Source: Pannonibacter sp051860505 (GTDB lineage: Bacteria; Pseudomonadota; Alphaproteobacteria; Rhizobiales; Stappiaceae). From it: 64,000 bases of DNA. Below the pieces are notes generated by a model, which saw only the letters and a list, made by a program, of their open reading frames with translations, had not been told where the DNA came from and ran no database searches. Both the position numbers and the translations under genes were made by a program. The stretch lies in assembly GCF_051860505.1 (NCBI RefSeq), contig NZ_JBHYDX010000003.1, forward strand, positions 172,290 through 236,289, in the 5' to 3' direction. Positions 25,386-34,376 of this stretch are shown piece after piece (positions within the stretch are counted from its first letter, which is position 1; each line of letters begins with the position of its first letter).

Positions 25386-26387
25386 CTACTCGGCGGCGCT
25401 GGCGCTTGCGGCGTCCGCCAGGGGGCGAAGCTCGCGCGGCAGGTTGAAGGCGATGGTTTCTTCCGCAGTCCGGACTTCTTCCACCGAAACGGTGAAGCGT
25501 TCGGCAAAGGCGGCGATGATTTCTTCGACCAGGGTTTCCGGCGCGGATGCGCCAGCCGTCAGTCCCAGGCTGGTGATGCCGGCAAAGTCGTCCCAGTTCA
25601 GCTCAGAGGCGCGCTGCACTAGCACCGAGGTGCGGCAACCAGCGCGTTCGGCCACTTCCCGCAGCCGCTGCGAGTTGGATGAATTGGGCGCACCAACGAC
25701 GATCATCGCGTCCACCTGCGGCGCGACCACTTTCACCGCATCCTGGCGATTGGTGGTGGCGTAGCAGATATCTTCCTTGTGCGGGGCAACGATATCGGGG
25801 AAGCGCTCTTTCAGCACCTCGACAATGCCCTTGGTGTCGTCGACCGACAGGGTGGTCTGGGTGATGAAGGCGAGCGGCATTCCGGTGCGCGGCTGATAGG
25901 CGTGGGCATCAGCCTCGGTCTCGATCAGTGACACGGTGCCGGCCGGAAGCTGGCCCATGGTACCGATCACTTCTGGATGGCCGGCGTGGCCGATCAGCAG
26001 GATCTCGCGGTCGCGGCGGAAATGGATCTCGGCTTCCTTGTGCACCTTGGACACGAGCGGGCAGGTGGCATCAAGGTAGAACATGTTGCGCCCGCGCGCG
26101 TCTTCGGGCACGGACTTCGGCACGCCATGGGCGGAGAAGATCACCGGGCGCTCGCGATCCTCTACCGGGATCTCGTCCAGTTCCTCGACAAACACGGCGC
26201 CCTTGGCCTTGAGACCATCGACGACAAAACGATTGTGCACGATCTCGTGGCGCACATAGACCGGACGGCCAAACCTGGCGAGGGCCAGTTCGACAATCTG
26301 GATGGCGCGATCAACGCCTGCGCAAAAGCCGCGCGGCGCACACAATTTGATTGCCAGAGCCGGATGGGCTCCCGCTGGCTCGGTCAT
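25386..26387 (-). CDS. ispH: 4-hydroxy-3-methylbut-2-enyl diphosphate reductase
   Basis: 333 aa. Three conserved cysteines that hold the iron-sulfur cluster are readable in RGFCAGVDRAI, DATCPLVSKVH and EDICYATTNRQ; the substrate segment GAPNSSNSQRL is also intact. IspH carries out the last step of the MEP pathway to IPP and DMAPP. The ATG at 26387 is chosen because AAGGAT lies 6 bases upstream; an in-frame ATG at 26411 lacks such a site. It heads the minus-strand ispH-thrB-rnhA-kinase operon. Confidence 0.97.
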   Translation of the reverse strand: MTEPAGAHPALAIKLCAPRGFCAGVDRAIQIVELALARFGRPVYVRHEIVHNRFVVDGLKAKGAVFVEELDEIPVEDRERPVIFSAHGVPKSVPEDARGRNMFYLDATCPLVSKVHKEAEIHFRRDREILLIGHAGHPEVIGTMGQLPAGTVSLIETEADAHAYQPRTGMPLAFITQTTLSVDDTKGIVEVLKERFPDIVAPHKEDICYATTNRQDAVKVVAPQVDAMIVVGAPNSSNSQRLREVAERAGCRTSVLVQRASELNWDDFAGITSLGLTAGASAPETLVEEIIAAFAERFTVSVEEVRTAEETIAFNLPRELRPLADAASASAAE

Positions 26388-26562
26388 GTCGGATCCTTGA
26401 GCATGGCTCATGGCGGCAATAGAGGGATGCACCCCGTGCCTGTCAAGTGAAATGGCCTGCAAGGTAAACTCCGTTGCCGGTCGTCCCGGCCAACGCTCGC
26501 CAAGCTCCGGACGACCTGATATAGACACAGGCCGATTTGATCGTGAACGAGTGGACAATCGC

Positions 26563-27195
26563 ATGTTAAACGCCAGGTGCCCCGCCGTCCGTCTGTCCCT
26601 GTCCCGCGCGGCGTTTGCCCTTGGTCTGGCCGGTCTTGTTGCCGGCTGCGGCCTGACCGGCGATGACACGAGTTCGGCAACGCCCAGCTCAGGAACGGGG
26701 GGCATGGTGCCCAGCATCGTCACCTCCGGCCAGGGGCCGATCCAGGTCGATCCGCGCACTTTCGAGAAGCAGCCGAACTGCCCGCGCCTCGAACTGCGCT
26801 CCGAAACGTTCCTGATCATGAAATACGAGAGGGGCAAGCAGGACGATCCGCGCCATCTTCTCTACCAGGCCAGCATCGAGAACTGGGCCCGCGAATGCAT
26901 CCGCGTCGGCGATCAGGTGCAGGTCAAGATCGGCTTGTCGGGCCGCGTCACTCCGGGGCCGGTCTGGCCGGGTGGCGAGATCGTGCTGCCGGTGCGGGTG
27001 TCACTGATTGCGGGGAGCGCGGAAGAAGCACCGCTGAAGTCGCAGGTGTTCTCCATCCCCGTCACCGTCGGTTCTGGCGCTCCGGCCGAAATATGGACGC
27101 TGGTCGATGAGTCCTTCACTGCCGGCTCAGAGGGCAGCCAGCGGCTGATCTTCGGCTTTGACGAAGGTCCCCAGAAGCCGGCCAAGCGCCGCTGA
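26563..27195 (+). CDS. Probable lipoprotein of unknown function
   Basis: 210 aa from ATG 26563. A basic N-terminus and hydrophobic stretch (AAFALGLAGLVAGC) end in a lipobox LVAGC, so it is likely anchored to a membrane by a lipidated cysteine. The mature part starts with a Ser/Thr/Gly-rich linker and then a beta-rich domain (NCPRLELRSETFLIMKYERG). I recognise no named family. It diverges from ispH and precedes the gcv riboswitch; its upstream region is only about 175 bp. Confidence 0.7.
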   Translation: MLNARCPAVRLSLSRAAFALGLAGLVAGCGLTGDDTSSATPSSGTGGMVPSIVTSGQGPIQVDPRTFEKQPNCPRLELRSETFLIMKYERGKQDDPRHLLYQASIENWARECIRVGDQVQVKIGLSGRVTPGPVWPGGEIVLPVRVSLIAGSAEEAPLKSQVFSIPVTVGSGAPAEIWTLVDESFTAGSEGSQRLIFGFDEGPQKPAKRR

Positions 27196-27334
27196 ACCCG
27201 CACGACGCCGCCGTTTTCCGGCAAAGAATCCTTGCACGGCGGCGCGTATTGACAATCGCAGGGCGGAATCAGACAATCCGCGCGCCGGCTCGGGTCGTGA
27301 CGAGTCGGTGAGGGGCATCTTTTGCCCTTGAAAA

Positions 27335-27580
27335 AGCGACAGCGGGAGAGGCTGGACGAGGGGGCATTGCCAGGCATGGCAGAGCTCGCGGGCGCCAGCG
27401 CCGAAGGAGCAACCGCCCCGGAAACTCTCAGGCAAAAGGACCGCTTCGCTTCGACGCTCTGGAAAGCAGTGCGCAGGCCCATGCCCGCGTGCTCACCGAA
27501 GGAGTAACCGGTGCTGCGCAGGAACTAGACCTGCGCGATTGCCGGGAAATCTCTCAGGTACTCGGACAGAGGGGGTGGTG
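27335..27580 (+). promoter_or_regulatory. Tandem glycine riboswitch
   Basis: Two glycine aptamers follow each other. The first runs about 27338-27445, with GCGGGAGAGG, GCCGAAGGAGCAA and ACTCTCAGGCAAAAGGACC. The second runs about 27455-27575, with TCTGGAAAGCAG, CACCGAAGGAGTAA and TCTCTCAGGTACTCGGACAG. These cores are the classic gcvT-motif sequences. In other bacteria glycine binding turns on gcv expression so that excess glycine is degraded. The gcvT start lies 50 bases further on, so control could be at translation or transcription. Confidence 0.95.
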
Positions 27581-27629
27581 GATGGGTCGCTTGCGGTCCG
27601 TTCCGGCACCCTTGCGACGAGGACCTTTG

Positions 27630-28793
27630 ATGGGCACGACCGATTCTCACGCCGCCGACGCGGCGGATCTCAAGCGCACTCCCCTTTACGACTTGCACGT
27701 CGAGCTTGGCGCCCGCATGGTGCCCTTCGCCGGCTACGACATGCCTGTGCAATACCCCACCGGCATCATGACCGAGCACCAGCACACCCGTGCGGCGGCC
27801 GGTCTGTTTGACGTGTCGCACATGGGCCAGGCCTGGCTCATCGGTCCCGATCACGAGACAACCGCCCGCGCGCTGGAAGCCCTGGTGCCGTCGAATATGG
27901 TCGAACTCGGCCGCGGCAAGCAGCGCTACACGGTCCTCCTCAACGCCGAAGGCGGCATTGTCGATGACCTGATGGTCACGCGCCCGGTTGCCGACGCGCA
28001 GGACGGCCGCCTGTTCCTCGTCGTCAATGCCTCGCGCAAGGACGTGGACTACCCGCTGATCCGTGCCGCTCTGCCGGCCAATGTCCGTCTTGAGCTGATC
28101 GAGGACCGTGCGCTGATCGCGGTGCAGGGTCCGCAGGCGGTCGCAGCCGTCGCAGCCCATGCGCCGAAGGCCGCCGAGCTTGCCTTCATGAGCGCCGACT
28201 GGATGGAATTCGACGGCATCACCTGCCACGTCTCCCGCTCCGGCTACACCGGCGAGGACGGCGTGGAAATGTCCGTTCCCGCCGATAAGGCCGAGGCGAT
28301 TACCCGGGCGCTTCTGGCTGATGAGCGCGTCAAGCCGATTGGCCTTGGTGCCCGCGACAGCCTGCGCCTTGAGGCCGGTCTGTGCCTTTACGGCCATGAC
28401 CTCGACGAGACCACCTCGCCGGTCGAAGGCGACATCACCTTCATCCTGCAGAAGCGCCGCCGCGAGGAAGGTGGTTTCCCGGGAGCTGCCCGCATCCAGC
28501 GCGAACTCGCCGAGGGCCCGGCCCGCAAGCGCGTCGGCCTGAAGCTCGATGGCCGCGCCCCGGCCCGTGAAGGCGCCGAGATCAAGGTTCCGGGCGGCGA
28601 CACCGTTGGCATCGTCACCTCCGGCGGCTTCGGCCCGACGGCTGGCGTGCCTGTTGCCATGGGCTATGTCGCGGCCGCCCATGCGGCCCCCGGCACCAAG
28701 CTCGCCCTCCTAGTGCGTGGCAAGGAACTCGAGGCGACCGTCGTCGAGATGCCCATCGTCCCGCACCGCTATTTCCGCGCCCCGAAGGCGTGA
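27630..28793 (+). CDS. gcvT: Glycine cleavage system T protein (aminomethyltransferase)
   Basis: 387 aa. It opens with LKRTPLYDLHVELGARMVPFAGYDMPVQY and contains FDVSHMGQ and the C-terminal PIVPHRYFR segment, all typical of GcvT. It moves the methylene group from the lipoyl arm of the H protein to tetrahydrofolate, releasing ammonia. The frame is open from 27489 inside the riboswitch, but the ATG at 27630 has GACGAGGACC upstream and the normal length. Confidence 0.97.
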   Translation: MGTTDSHAADAADLKRTPLYDLHVELGARMVPFAGYDMPVQYPTGIMTEHQHTRAAAGLFDVSHMGQAWLIGPDHETTARALEALVPSNMVELGRGKQRYTVLLNAEGGIVDDLMVTRPVADAQDGRLFLVVNASRKDVDYPLIRAALPANVRLELIEDRALIAVQGPQAVAAVAAHAPKAAELAFMSADWMEFDGITCHVSRSGYTGEDGVEMSVPADKAEAITRALLADERVKPIGLGARDSLRLEAGLCLYGHDLDETTSPVEGDITFILQKRRREEGGFPGAARIQRELAEGPARKRVGLKLDGRAPAREGAEIKVPGGDTVGIVTSGGFGPTAGVPVAMGYVAAAHAAPGTKLALLVRGKELEATVVEMPIVPHRYFRAPKA

Positions 28794-28833
28794 TGCAACT
28801 GATCCGAACAGGACACTTCCGGAGACTGACGAA

Positions 28834-29205
28834 ATGACCACCTACTACTCCAAGGATCACGAGTGGATCGCCGTTGACGGCGACACCGCCACCATCGGCA
28901 TCACCGACTACGCCCAGAGCCAGCTTGGCGATGTCGTCTATGTCGAGCTGCCGGACACCGGCAAGGCCCTGACGAAGGGCGACGAGGCCGCCGTGGTGGA
29001 ATCCGTCAAGGCCGCCAGCGAAGTCTATGCCCCGATCGACGGTGAAGTCGTGGCCACCAACGCAGCGCTGGTGGACAGCCCGGCCAATGTGAACGAGGAT
29101 CCGGAAGGCGGAGCCTGGTTCGTGAAGCTGAAGATCGCCGACAAGGGCCAGTTGGCGGATCTGATGGACGAGGCGTCCTACAAGGCCTACGTGGAGACGC
29201 TGTAA
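28834..29205 (+). CDS. gcvH: Glycine cleavage system H protein
   Basis: 123 aa. The lipoylated lysine is Lys59 in ESVKAASEVYAPIDGE. The protein shuttles the aminomethyl group between the P, T and L proteins. The ATG at 28834 follows GGAGACTGACGAA, 40 bases after gcvT. The L protein (dihydrolipoyl dehydrogenase) is not in this window. Confidence 0.97.
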   Translation: MTTYYSKDHEWIAVDGDTATIGITDYAQSQLGDVVYVELPDTGKALTKGDEAAVVESVKAASEVYAPIDGEVVATNAALVDSPANVNEDPEGGAWFVKLKIADKGQLADLMDEASYKAYVETL

Positions 29206-29209
29206 TCCC

Positions 29210-29695
29210 ATGACTGGACACATCTACAAGGCTGGCGTCTTCTGGCGCGTGGAAGGGGACTTCAAACCGGGCAAGTACTCGCGCGGTCACCTCTGGCGCT
29301 TCGACGGCGGCGTGGATGTGCCGGCCTCGTCCTCACCCCATGTCGTGCCGCTGCCCTATTCGGTGACAGCGGCGGTCGACCCGGAGGAGGCGCTTGTCGC
29401 GGCCCTGTCCTCATGTCACATGCTGACCTTCCTCGACCTTGCCCGTCGCGGTGGCCTCATGATCGATGCCTACGAGGATCAGGCCGAAGGGCTGATGGAG
29501 CGGATCGCTCCCGGCCGCATGGCCATCACCAAGGTGACCCTGCGCCCGTTGCTCACCCTTCGCGCGTCCGAGCTGCCGGATCCCACCTGGCTGACCGACC
29601 TGCACGACAAGGCGCATGAGGTCTGCTTCATCGCCAATTCGGTGAAGTGCGAAATCAGCGTGGCGCCCGAACCCGTGCGCCTCGTGGCTCCCTGA
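29210..29695 (+). CDS. OsmC/Ohr-family protein inside the gcv operon
   Basis: 161 aa. Both active-site cysteines of the OsmC fold are present: Cys69 in ALSSCHMLTFL and Cys139 in HEVCFIANSV. OsmC and Ohr proteins are thiol peroxidases for organic hydroperoxides; Ohr uses lipoyl groups as reductant. It begins 4 bases after the gcvH stop and precedes gcvPA by 55 bases, so it is cotranscribed with the glycine cleavage genes. The position beside the lipoylated H protein makes a lipoyl link plausible, but that is inference. Confidence 0.9.
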   Translation: MTGHIYKAGVFWRVEGDFKPGKYSRGHLWRFDGGVDVPASSSPHVVPLPYSVTAAVDPEEALVAALSSCHMLTFLDLARRGGLMIDAYEDQAEGLMERIAPGRMAITKVTLRPLLTLRASELPDPTWLTDLHDKAHEVCFIANSVKCEISVAPEPVRLVAP

Positions 29696-29750
29696 GCCAA
29701 TACCGAGCCAACAAAACGCCCTGTTCCGCTGAAGAAGGACGCACCCGACG

Positions 29751-31097
29751 ATGCGTTATCTGCCGCTTTCCGACACCGACCGCGCCGATATGCTCGCGCG
29801 CGTCGGCGTGTCATCCATCGATGATCTGTTTGCCGACATCCCCGAGGCCGCACGCCTCAAGGGTCTCGTCAACCTGCCGACCCGCAAGTCCGAGATCGAG
29901 GTGGAGCGTCACCTCAATCGCATGGCGGGCAAGAATATCGCTGCCGGCTCGGTGCCGTTCTTCGTCGGTGCGGGCGCCTATCGCCACCACGTTCCGGCAA
30001 CCGTCGACCACCTGATCCAGCGTTCGGAGTTCCTGACCTCCTACACGCCGTATCAGCCGGAAATCACCCAAGGCACGCTGCAGTACCTGTTCGAGTTCCA
30101 GACCCAGGTCGCCCGCCTCACCGGCATGGAAGTCGCAAACGCCTCCATGTACGACGGCTCGACGGGCACCGGCGAGGCCGTGCTGATGGCCCACCGCGTC
30201 ACCCGCCGCAACAAGGCGGTGATCTCCGGTGGCCTGCATCCGCAGTACCGCGCCGTGGTCGAAGGCCTGTCGAACCTCTCCGGTGACAAAGTCGTGTCCC
30301 TGCCGGCCGACCCGATGGGCACCGAGGACATCCTCGCCGCCATCGATGGCGAGACCTCCTGCGTCGTCGTGCAGTCGCCGTCCTTCTACGGCCAGATCAT
30401 CGACCTGAAGCCGATTGCCGAAAAGGCGCAGGCCCATGGTGCGCTGCTCATCGCCGTCTTCACCGAAGTCGTGTCGCTCGGCCTGATCGAGTCGCCGGGT
30501 GCGAAAGGCGCGGACATCGTCGTCGGCGAAGGCCAGTCCATCGGCAACGGCCTCAACTTCGGCGGCCCCTACGTCGGCCTCTTCGCCACGAAGCAGAAGT
30601 ACATGCGGCAGATGCCGGGGCGTCTGTGCGGCGAGACCGTGGATGCGGAAGGCAAGCGCGGCTTCGTGCTCACCCTCTCTACCCGCGAGCAGCACATCCG
30701 CCGCGAGAAGGCGACGTCGAACATCTGCACCAACTCCGGCCTCTGCGCGCTGGCCTTCACGATCCACATGACGCTGCTCGGCGAAGCCGGCCTGACGCGT
30801 CTGGCCCGGATCAACCACGCCAATGCGGTGAAGCTGAAGAAGCAGCTGTCAGCCATTGCCGGCGTCGAAGTCCTCAACAAGGCCTATTTCAACGAGTTCA
30901 CCGTCAAGCTGCCGAAGCCGGCGCATGACGTCGTTGAGGCGCTTGCGGCCCGTGGCATCATCGCCGGCCTGCCGGTGTCGCGCCTGGAGCCGGGCAAGGC
31001 GGACCTTGCCAACCTTCTCGTGGTCGCCTCGACCGAAATCAACACCGACGAAGATCGTGCTGCCTTTGCAGCCGCCCTCAAGGAGGTGCTGGCATGA
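29751..31097 (+). CDS. gcvPA: Glycine dehydrogenase (decarboxylating) subunit 1
   Basis: 448 aa. It opens MRYLPLSDTDRADML and shows NASMYDGSTGTGEAVLMAHR and PGRLCGETVD, the marks of the N-terminal half of a split P protein. With GcvPB it decarboxylates glycine using pyridoxal phosphate. It overlaps gcvPB by 4 bases (ATGA). Many alphaproteobacteria have a single fused GcvP, so the split form is a useful taxonomic detail. Confidence 0.96.
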   Translation: MRYLPLSDTDRADMLARVGVSSIDDLFADIPEAARLKGLVNLPTRKSEIEVERHLNRMAGKNIAAGSVPFFVGAGAYRHHVPATVDHLIQRSEFLTSYTPYQPEITQGTLQYLFEFQTQVARLTGMEVANASMYDGSTGTGEAVLMAHRVTRRNKAVISGGLHPQYRAVVEGLSNLSGDKVVSLPADPMGTEDILAAIDGETSCVVVQSPSFYGQIIDLKPIAEKAQAHGALLIAVFTEVVSLGLIESPGAKGADIVVGEGQSIGNGLNFGGPYVGLFATKQKYMRQMPGRLCGETVDAEGKRGFVLTLSTREQHIRREKATSNICTNSGLCALAFTIHMTLLGEAGLTRLARINHANAVKLKKQLSAIAGVEVLNKAYFNEFTVKLPKPAHDVVEALAARGIIAGLPVSRLEPGKADLANLLVVASTEINTDEDRAAFAAALKEVLA

Positions 31098-32686
31098 GCA
31101 TGAACACCCAGGGCCGTCCGACGGCCGCCGGCGATGCCGGTTCTGCATTCCGTCCCAAGACCTTCACCGGCAACCGCGCGCTCGACATGGAAGAGCCGCT
31201 GCTGTTCGAGATCGGCCGTCTGGATGTGACCGGCGTCGATCTGGACGAGCCGGAAGCCTTCGAGGCCGAGCTTGGCGCCCATGCGCGCAAGTCGGGCATC
31301 GGCCTGCCGGGCCTGTCCGAGCCGGAGACGATGCGTCATTACGTGCGCCTGTCGCGCAACAACTACGCCATCGACAGCGGCCTCTATCCGCTCGGCTCCT
31401 GCACCATGAAGCACAACCCGCGCCTCAACGAGAAGATGGCGCGCGTGCCGGGCTTCGGTGACATCCACCCGCTGCAGCCGCTGTCGACCGTCAAGGGCGC
31501 CGTCGAGCTGATCTCGGAGCTGGGCGACTGGCTGATGGAACTGACCGGCACCTCCGCCGTCGCCATGAGCCCGAAGGCCGGCGCGCATGGCGAACAGTGC
31601 GGCATGATGGCGATCAAGGCCGCGCATATCGCCGCCGGCCGTGATCCGAAGATCGTGCTGGTTCCCGAAAGCGCCCATGGCACCAACCCGGCTACCGCCG
31701 CGCTGCTCGGCTTCAAGGTCGTCACCATCGACGCCAAGGAAGACGGCACCGTGGACCTTGCGTCGGTGAAGAAGGCCATTGCCGACAACGCCGGCAACAT
31801 CGCCGCGATCATGCTGACCAACCCGAACACCTGCGGGCTGTTCGAGCGCGACATCATGGAAATCGCCGCCGCGATCCACGAGGCCAACGCCTATTTCTAC
31901 TGCGACGGCGCCAACTTCAACGCCATCGTCGGCAAGGCCCGTCCGGGTGATCTCGGCATCGACGCGATGCACATCAACCTGCACAAGACCTTCTCCACCC
32001 CGCATGGCGGCGGTGGCCCGGGCTCCGGTCCGGTGGTCCTGTCGGATCGTCTTGCCCCGTTCGCTCCGCTGCCCTTCGTGCGCAAGTCGGCCTCGGGTCT
32101 GGAAATGGTCGAGACGGAAGCCGGTCTCAAGGACGGTGAGAAGCCCTTCGGCCGCATGACCGCCTTCCATGGCCAGATGGGCATGTTCGTGCGCGCGCTG
32201 GCCTACATGCTGAGCCATGGCTCGGACGGCCTGCGCCAGGCGTCGGAAGATGCGGTGCTGAACGCGAACTATGTCCGCGTCGGCCTGCAGGACCTGATGA
32301 CCCTGCCGTTCGGCGTGCGCCCCTGCATGCACGAAGTGCTGTTCGACGACAGCTTCCTGAAGGACACCGACGTCACCACGCTCGACTTCGCCAAGGCGAT
32401 GATCGACGAGGGCTATCACCCGATGACCATGTACTTCCCGCTGGTGGTGCATGGCGCGATGCTGATCGAGCCGACCGAGTCCGAAAGCCGGGCAGCCCTC
32501 GACCTGTTCGTTGCCACGCTGCGGGACCTCGTCCTGTCGGCCAAGCGCGGCGAGACGGAGCGCTTCACCGGCGCGCCTTACCTCGCCCCGCGCCGCCGCC
32601 TCGACGAGACCCGCGCCGCCCGCGCGCCGATCCTGACCTATCAGGACCCGGTCCCGGCCATGGTCACCCCGGCCGCCGCCGAGTAA
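31094..32686 (+). CDS. gcvPB: Glycine dehydrogenase (decarboxylating) subunit 2
   Basis: 530 aa. The pyridoxal phosphate lysine is Lys298 in HINLHKTFSTPHGGGGPG; GSCTMKHNPRLNE and PESAHGTNPATAA are also intact. It forms the catalytic half of the split P protein. Translation is coupled to gcvPA by the ATGA overlap. A strong terminator closes the operon 25 bases after the stop. Confidence 0.97.
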   Translation: MSMNTQGRPTAAGDAGSAFRPKTFTGNRALDMEEPLLFEIGRLDVTGVDLDEPEAFEAELGAHARKSGIGLPGLSEPETMRHYVRLSRNNYAIDSGLYPLGSCTMKHNPRLNEKMARVPGFGDIHPLQPLSTVKGAVELISELGDWLMELTGTSAVAMSPKAGAHGEQCGMMAIKAAHIAAGRDPKIVLVPESAHGTNPATAALLGFKVVTIDAKEDGTVDLASVKKAIADNAGNIAAIMLTNPNTCGLFERDIMEIAAAIHEANAYFYCDGANFNAIVGKARPGDLGIDAMHINLHKTFSTPHGGGGPGSGPVVLSDRLAPFAPLPFVRKSASGLEMVETEAGLKDGEKPFGRMTAFHGQMGMFVRALAYMLSHGSDGLRQASEDAVLNANYVRVGLQDLMTLPFGVRPCMHEVLFDDSFLKDTDVTTLDFAKAMIDEGYHPMTMYFPLVVHGAMLIEPTESESRAALDLFVATLRDLVLSAKRGETERFTGAPYLAPRRRLDETRAARAPILTYQDPVPAMVTPAAAE

Positions 32687-32710
32687 GTTCAGGCAAGGCC
32701 CAAGACAAGA

Positions 32711-32746
32711 AAGCCCCGAAGCATCACCGCTTCGGGGCTTTTTTGT
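32711..32746 (+). terminator. Rho-independent terminator of the gcv operon
   Basis: AAGCCCCGAAGC and GCTTCGGGGCTT form a 12-bp perfect stem with a 6-base loop, followed by TTTTTG. Confidence 0.92.
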
Positions 32747-32777
32747 TTCGGCGTTTCAGCAATCAAACCCGCGGCCT

Positions 32778-32957
32778 CTCAGCGCCCCTCCCCCTGGTGG
32801 GGAGGGGTAAGGGGTAGGGGGAGACCACGGGAAACCTTCCGTTTAAAACAGTCTGGCTCGCGGCAACGCTCTGCCAGAAAAGTCGATCATCGCGGGCTTC
32901 AAGTCCGTCCCCCCACCCCCAACCCCTCCCCACGAGGGGGAGGGGCACTGAGGGGCT
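32778..32957. repeat. Dispersed inverted repeat, CCCCTCCCC family (copy A)
   Basis: GCCCCTCCCCC with TGGTGGGGAGGGG on the left and CCCCTCCCCACGAGGGGGAGGGGC on the right pair as long C/G-rich arms. Between them are about 100 unpaired bases. Related copies occur near 38.5 and 56.9 kb. The 302 bp between gcvPB and the GH18 gene holds only this and the terminator. Confidence 0.75.
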
Positions 32958-32988
32958 TCCGCAAGTCCGGTCGTATTCCCTCCCTGCC

Positions 32989-33897
32989 TCAGCGCTTCAT
33001 TGCGGCGGCCATCGTGCTGCCCCAGGCGTTGGCATTGGCACTGGTCTGTGACGACAGCGAGAACTGCCAGCCCATTACCCCGCCAAATTTCGCTCCCAGC
33101 GACTGCGTCAGCGGCGTGACCAGCGCGCTGGCCGTATCCTCGGCATCCAGATAGCCCGACCCGCCATTCGACGTCGACGTGATCCGGCCCAGCACCAGCT
33201 TGCCCGGTGCAATCGTCTTGGACAGGTTCATGATGCTGGAGGGGAAGCCGCCGCCGCTGATTCCGGCGACCTTCTGCGCCTGATCGGTCGTGGACGTCCC
33301 GACATACCAGGGATTGTTGTAGTACTGGATGTTGAGCCAGTCGATCGAGGCGCCGCCCTCGGCCATCACCGCCTGATAGGGGCCTTGAGGATAGGACGCG
33401 TAAGCGCCGGGGTAGAGATAGGGCGGCTGCGGCGCGTGGCTAATCAGCCGGCCGGCAAAGCCGGGCTCTGCCTTCAGCAGGTTGGACAGGCCCGCCAGAA
33501 ACGCCGCCGGATCATAGCCTGCCGTCGACGGGGAAGTGATGGCATCGGTGTCTTCATAGTCGATGTCGATGCCATCGAACTTGTTCGCGTTGAGGAAGTT
33601 GATGATCGAGGCAACGGCCACCTGGAGGTTCTGTGCCATCCCCTTCCAGCCGCCGTCCGGCACGATTCCGCCGCCGATGGCAACCATCACCTTGCGCTTG
33701 CCGCCTTCCTTGAGCTGGCTGATCGTGTTCGGATCGGCGATGAAATGCTGCAGCTCGCTGCTGGGCACCACGGTTCCGTTTACCTGCGGCAGCAGGAAGC
33801 TGAGAATGACATGGGTGAAGTCGCTGCCGACGATCCCGGTGATCGGCGTGCTCTGGCGCAGCGCATAGATGATGTTGCGCGGGGTGGTGTCCGTCAT
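32989..33897 (-). CDS. Glycoside hydrolase family 18 (chitinase-like) protein
   Basis: 302 aa from the ATG at 33897. The GH18 catalytic motif DxxDxDxE is intact as FDGIDIDYED (Asp108, Asp111, Asp113, catalytic Glu115), and MVAIGGG is the conserved strand-3 motif. The barrel appears complete, ending in GVMGWQFSLSS. There is no signal peptide at the chosen start; the upstream extension to 33969 does not supply one. Substrates of the family are chitin, peptidoglycan-like chains or N-glycans. It stands alone between a repeat and the YciI/TetR pair. Confidence 0.85.
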   Translation of the reverse strand: MTDTTPRNIIYALRQSTPITGIVGSDFTHVILSFLLPQVNGTVVPSSELQHFIADPNTISQLKEGGKRKVMVAIGGGIVPDGGWKGMAQNLQVAVASIINFLNANKFDGIDIDYEDTDAITSPSTAGYDPAAFLAGLSNLLKAEPGFAGRLISHAPQPPYLYPGAYASYPQGPYQAVMAEGGASIDWLNIQYYNNPWYVGTSTTDQAQKVAGISGGGFPSSIMNLSKTIAPGKLVLGRITSTSNGGSGYLDAEDTASALVTPLTQSLGAKFGGVMGWQFSLSSQTSANANAWGSTMAAAMKR

Positions 33898-34047
33898 TGC
33901 CCGGCTCCTTGTGCGGTCATGATGACCATCGCTTGCAGCTTGGGCTGCACTGATTGGAACGCGTGACAAGCGGAAGTGTGATCTGAAGCGCCGGATTGCA
34001 CGAACTACGATTACCGGCGCGTAAATGCGAGGGATAAGGCACGCGCC

Positions 34048-34335
34048 TCATCCCGCCAGGAATGCGAGGCGGTCGTCCAGCCGTGACGGCTGGATTTCGT
34101 GGATCTCGGCGGTCACCACGCCTTCCCGCACAAAGGGATCATCGGCAACCCGCGCTTCCAGTGCAGCGCGGGACAGGCCATCCGCCAGCACCATACCACC
34201 CCGGCCGGGAACCAGACTGCCTGTCATGAGGAAGACACCGTCACGAAAGCCGTCGTTGATCCAGGCATTGTGCCCGGCCATATGGCTCGAGGCGGAACTG
34301 CGGTTCGGTCCGAAGGTGAGAAAGACAGCGTACAT
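34048..34335 (-). CDS. YciI family protein
   Basis: 95 aa with MYAVFLTFGPN at the start, the buried histidine region HNAWINDGF and the ferredoxin-like ending DPFVREGVVTAEIHEI. YciI proteins are small dimers, some of which act as dehydrochlorinases or as parts of degradation pathways. CAGGAGC lies upstream of the ATG at 34335. It follows the TetR gene by 41 bases and is probably in its transcript. Confidence 0.85.
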   Translation of the reverse strand: MYAVFLTFGPNRSSASSHMAGHNAWINDGFRDGVFLMTGSLVPGRGGMVLADGLSRAALEARVADDPFVREGVVTAEIHEIQPSRLDDRLAFLAG

Positions 34336-34376
34336 CGCAAGGCTCCTGTGTCTGAGGGCAGGGGGAAAAGCCATCG

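Noticed and set aside
27489..27629. Upstream extension of the gcvT frame
   Set aside because: It lies within the glycine riboswitch, and the ATG at 27630 has the ribosome site and standard protein length.
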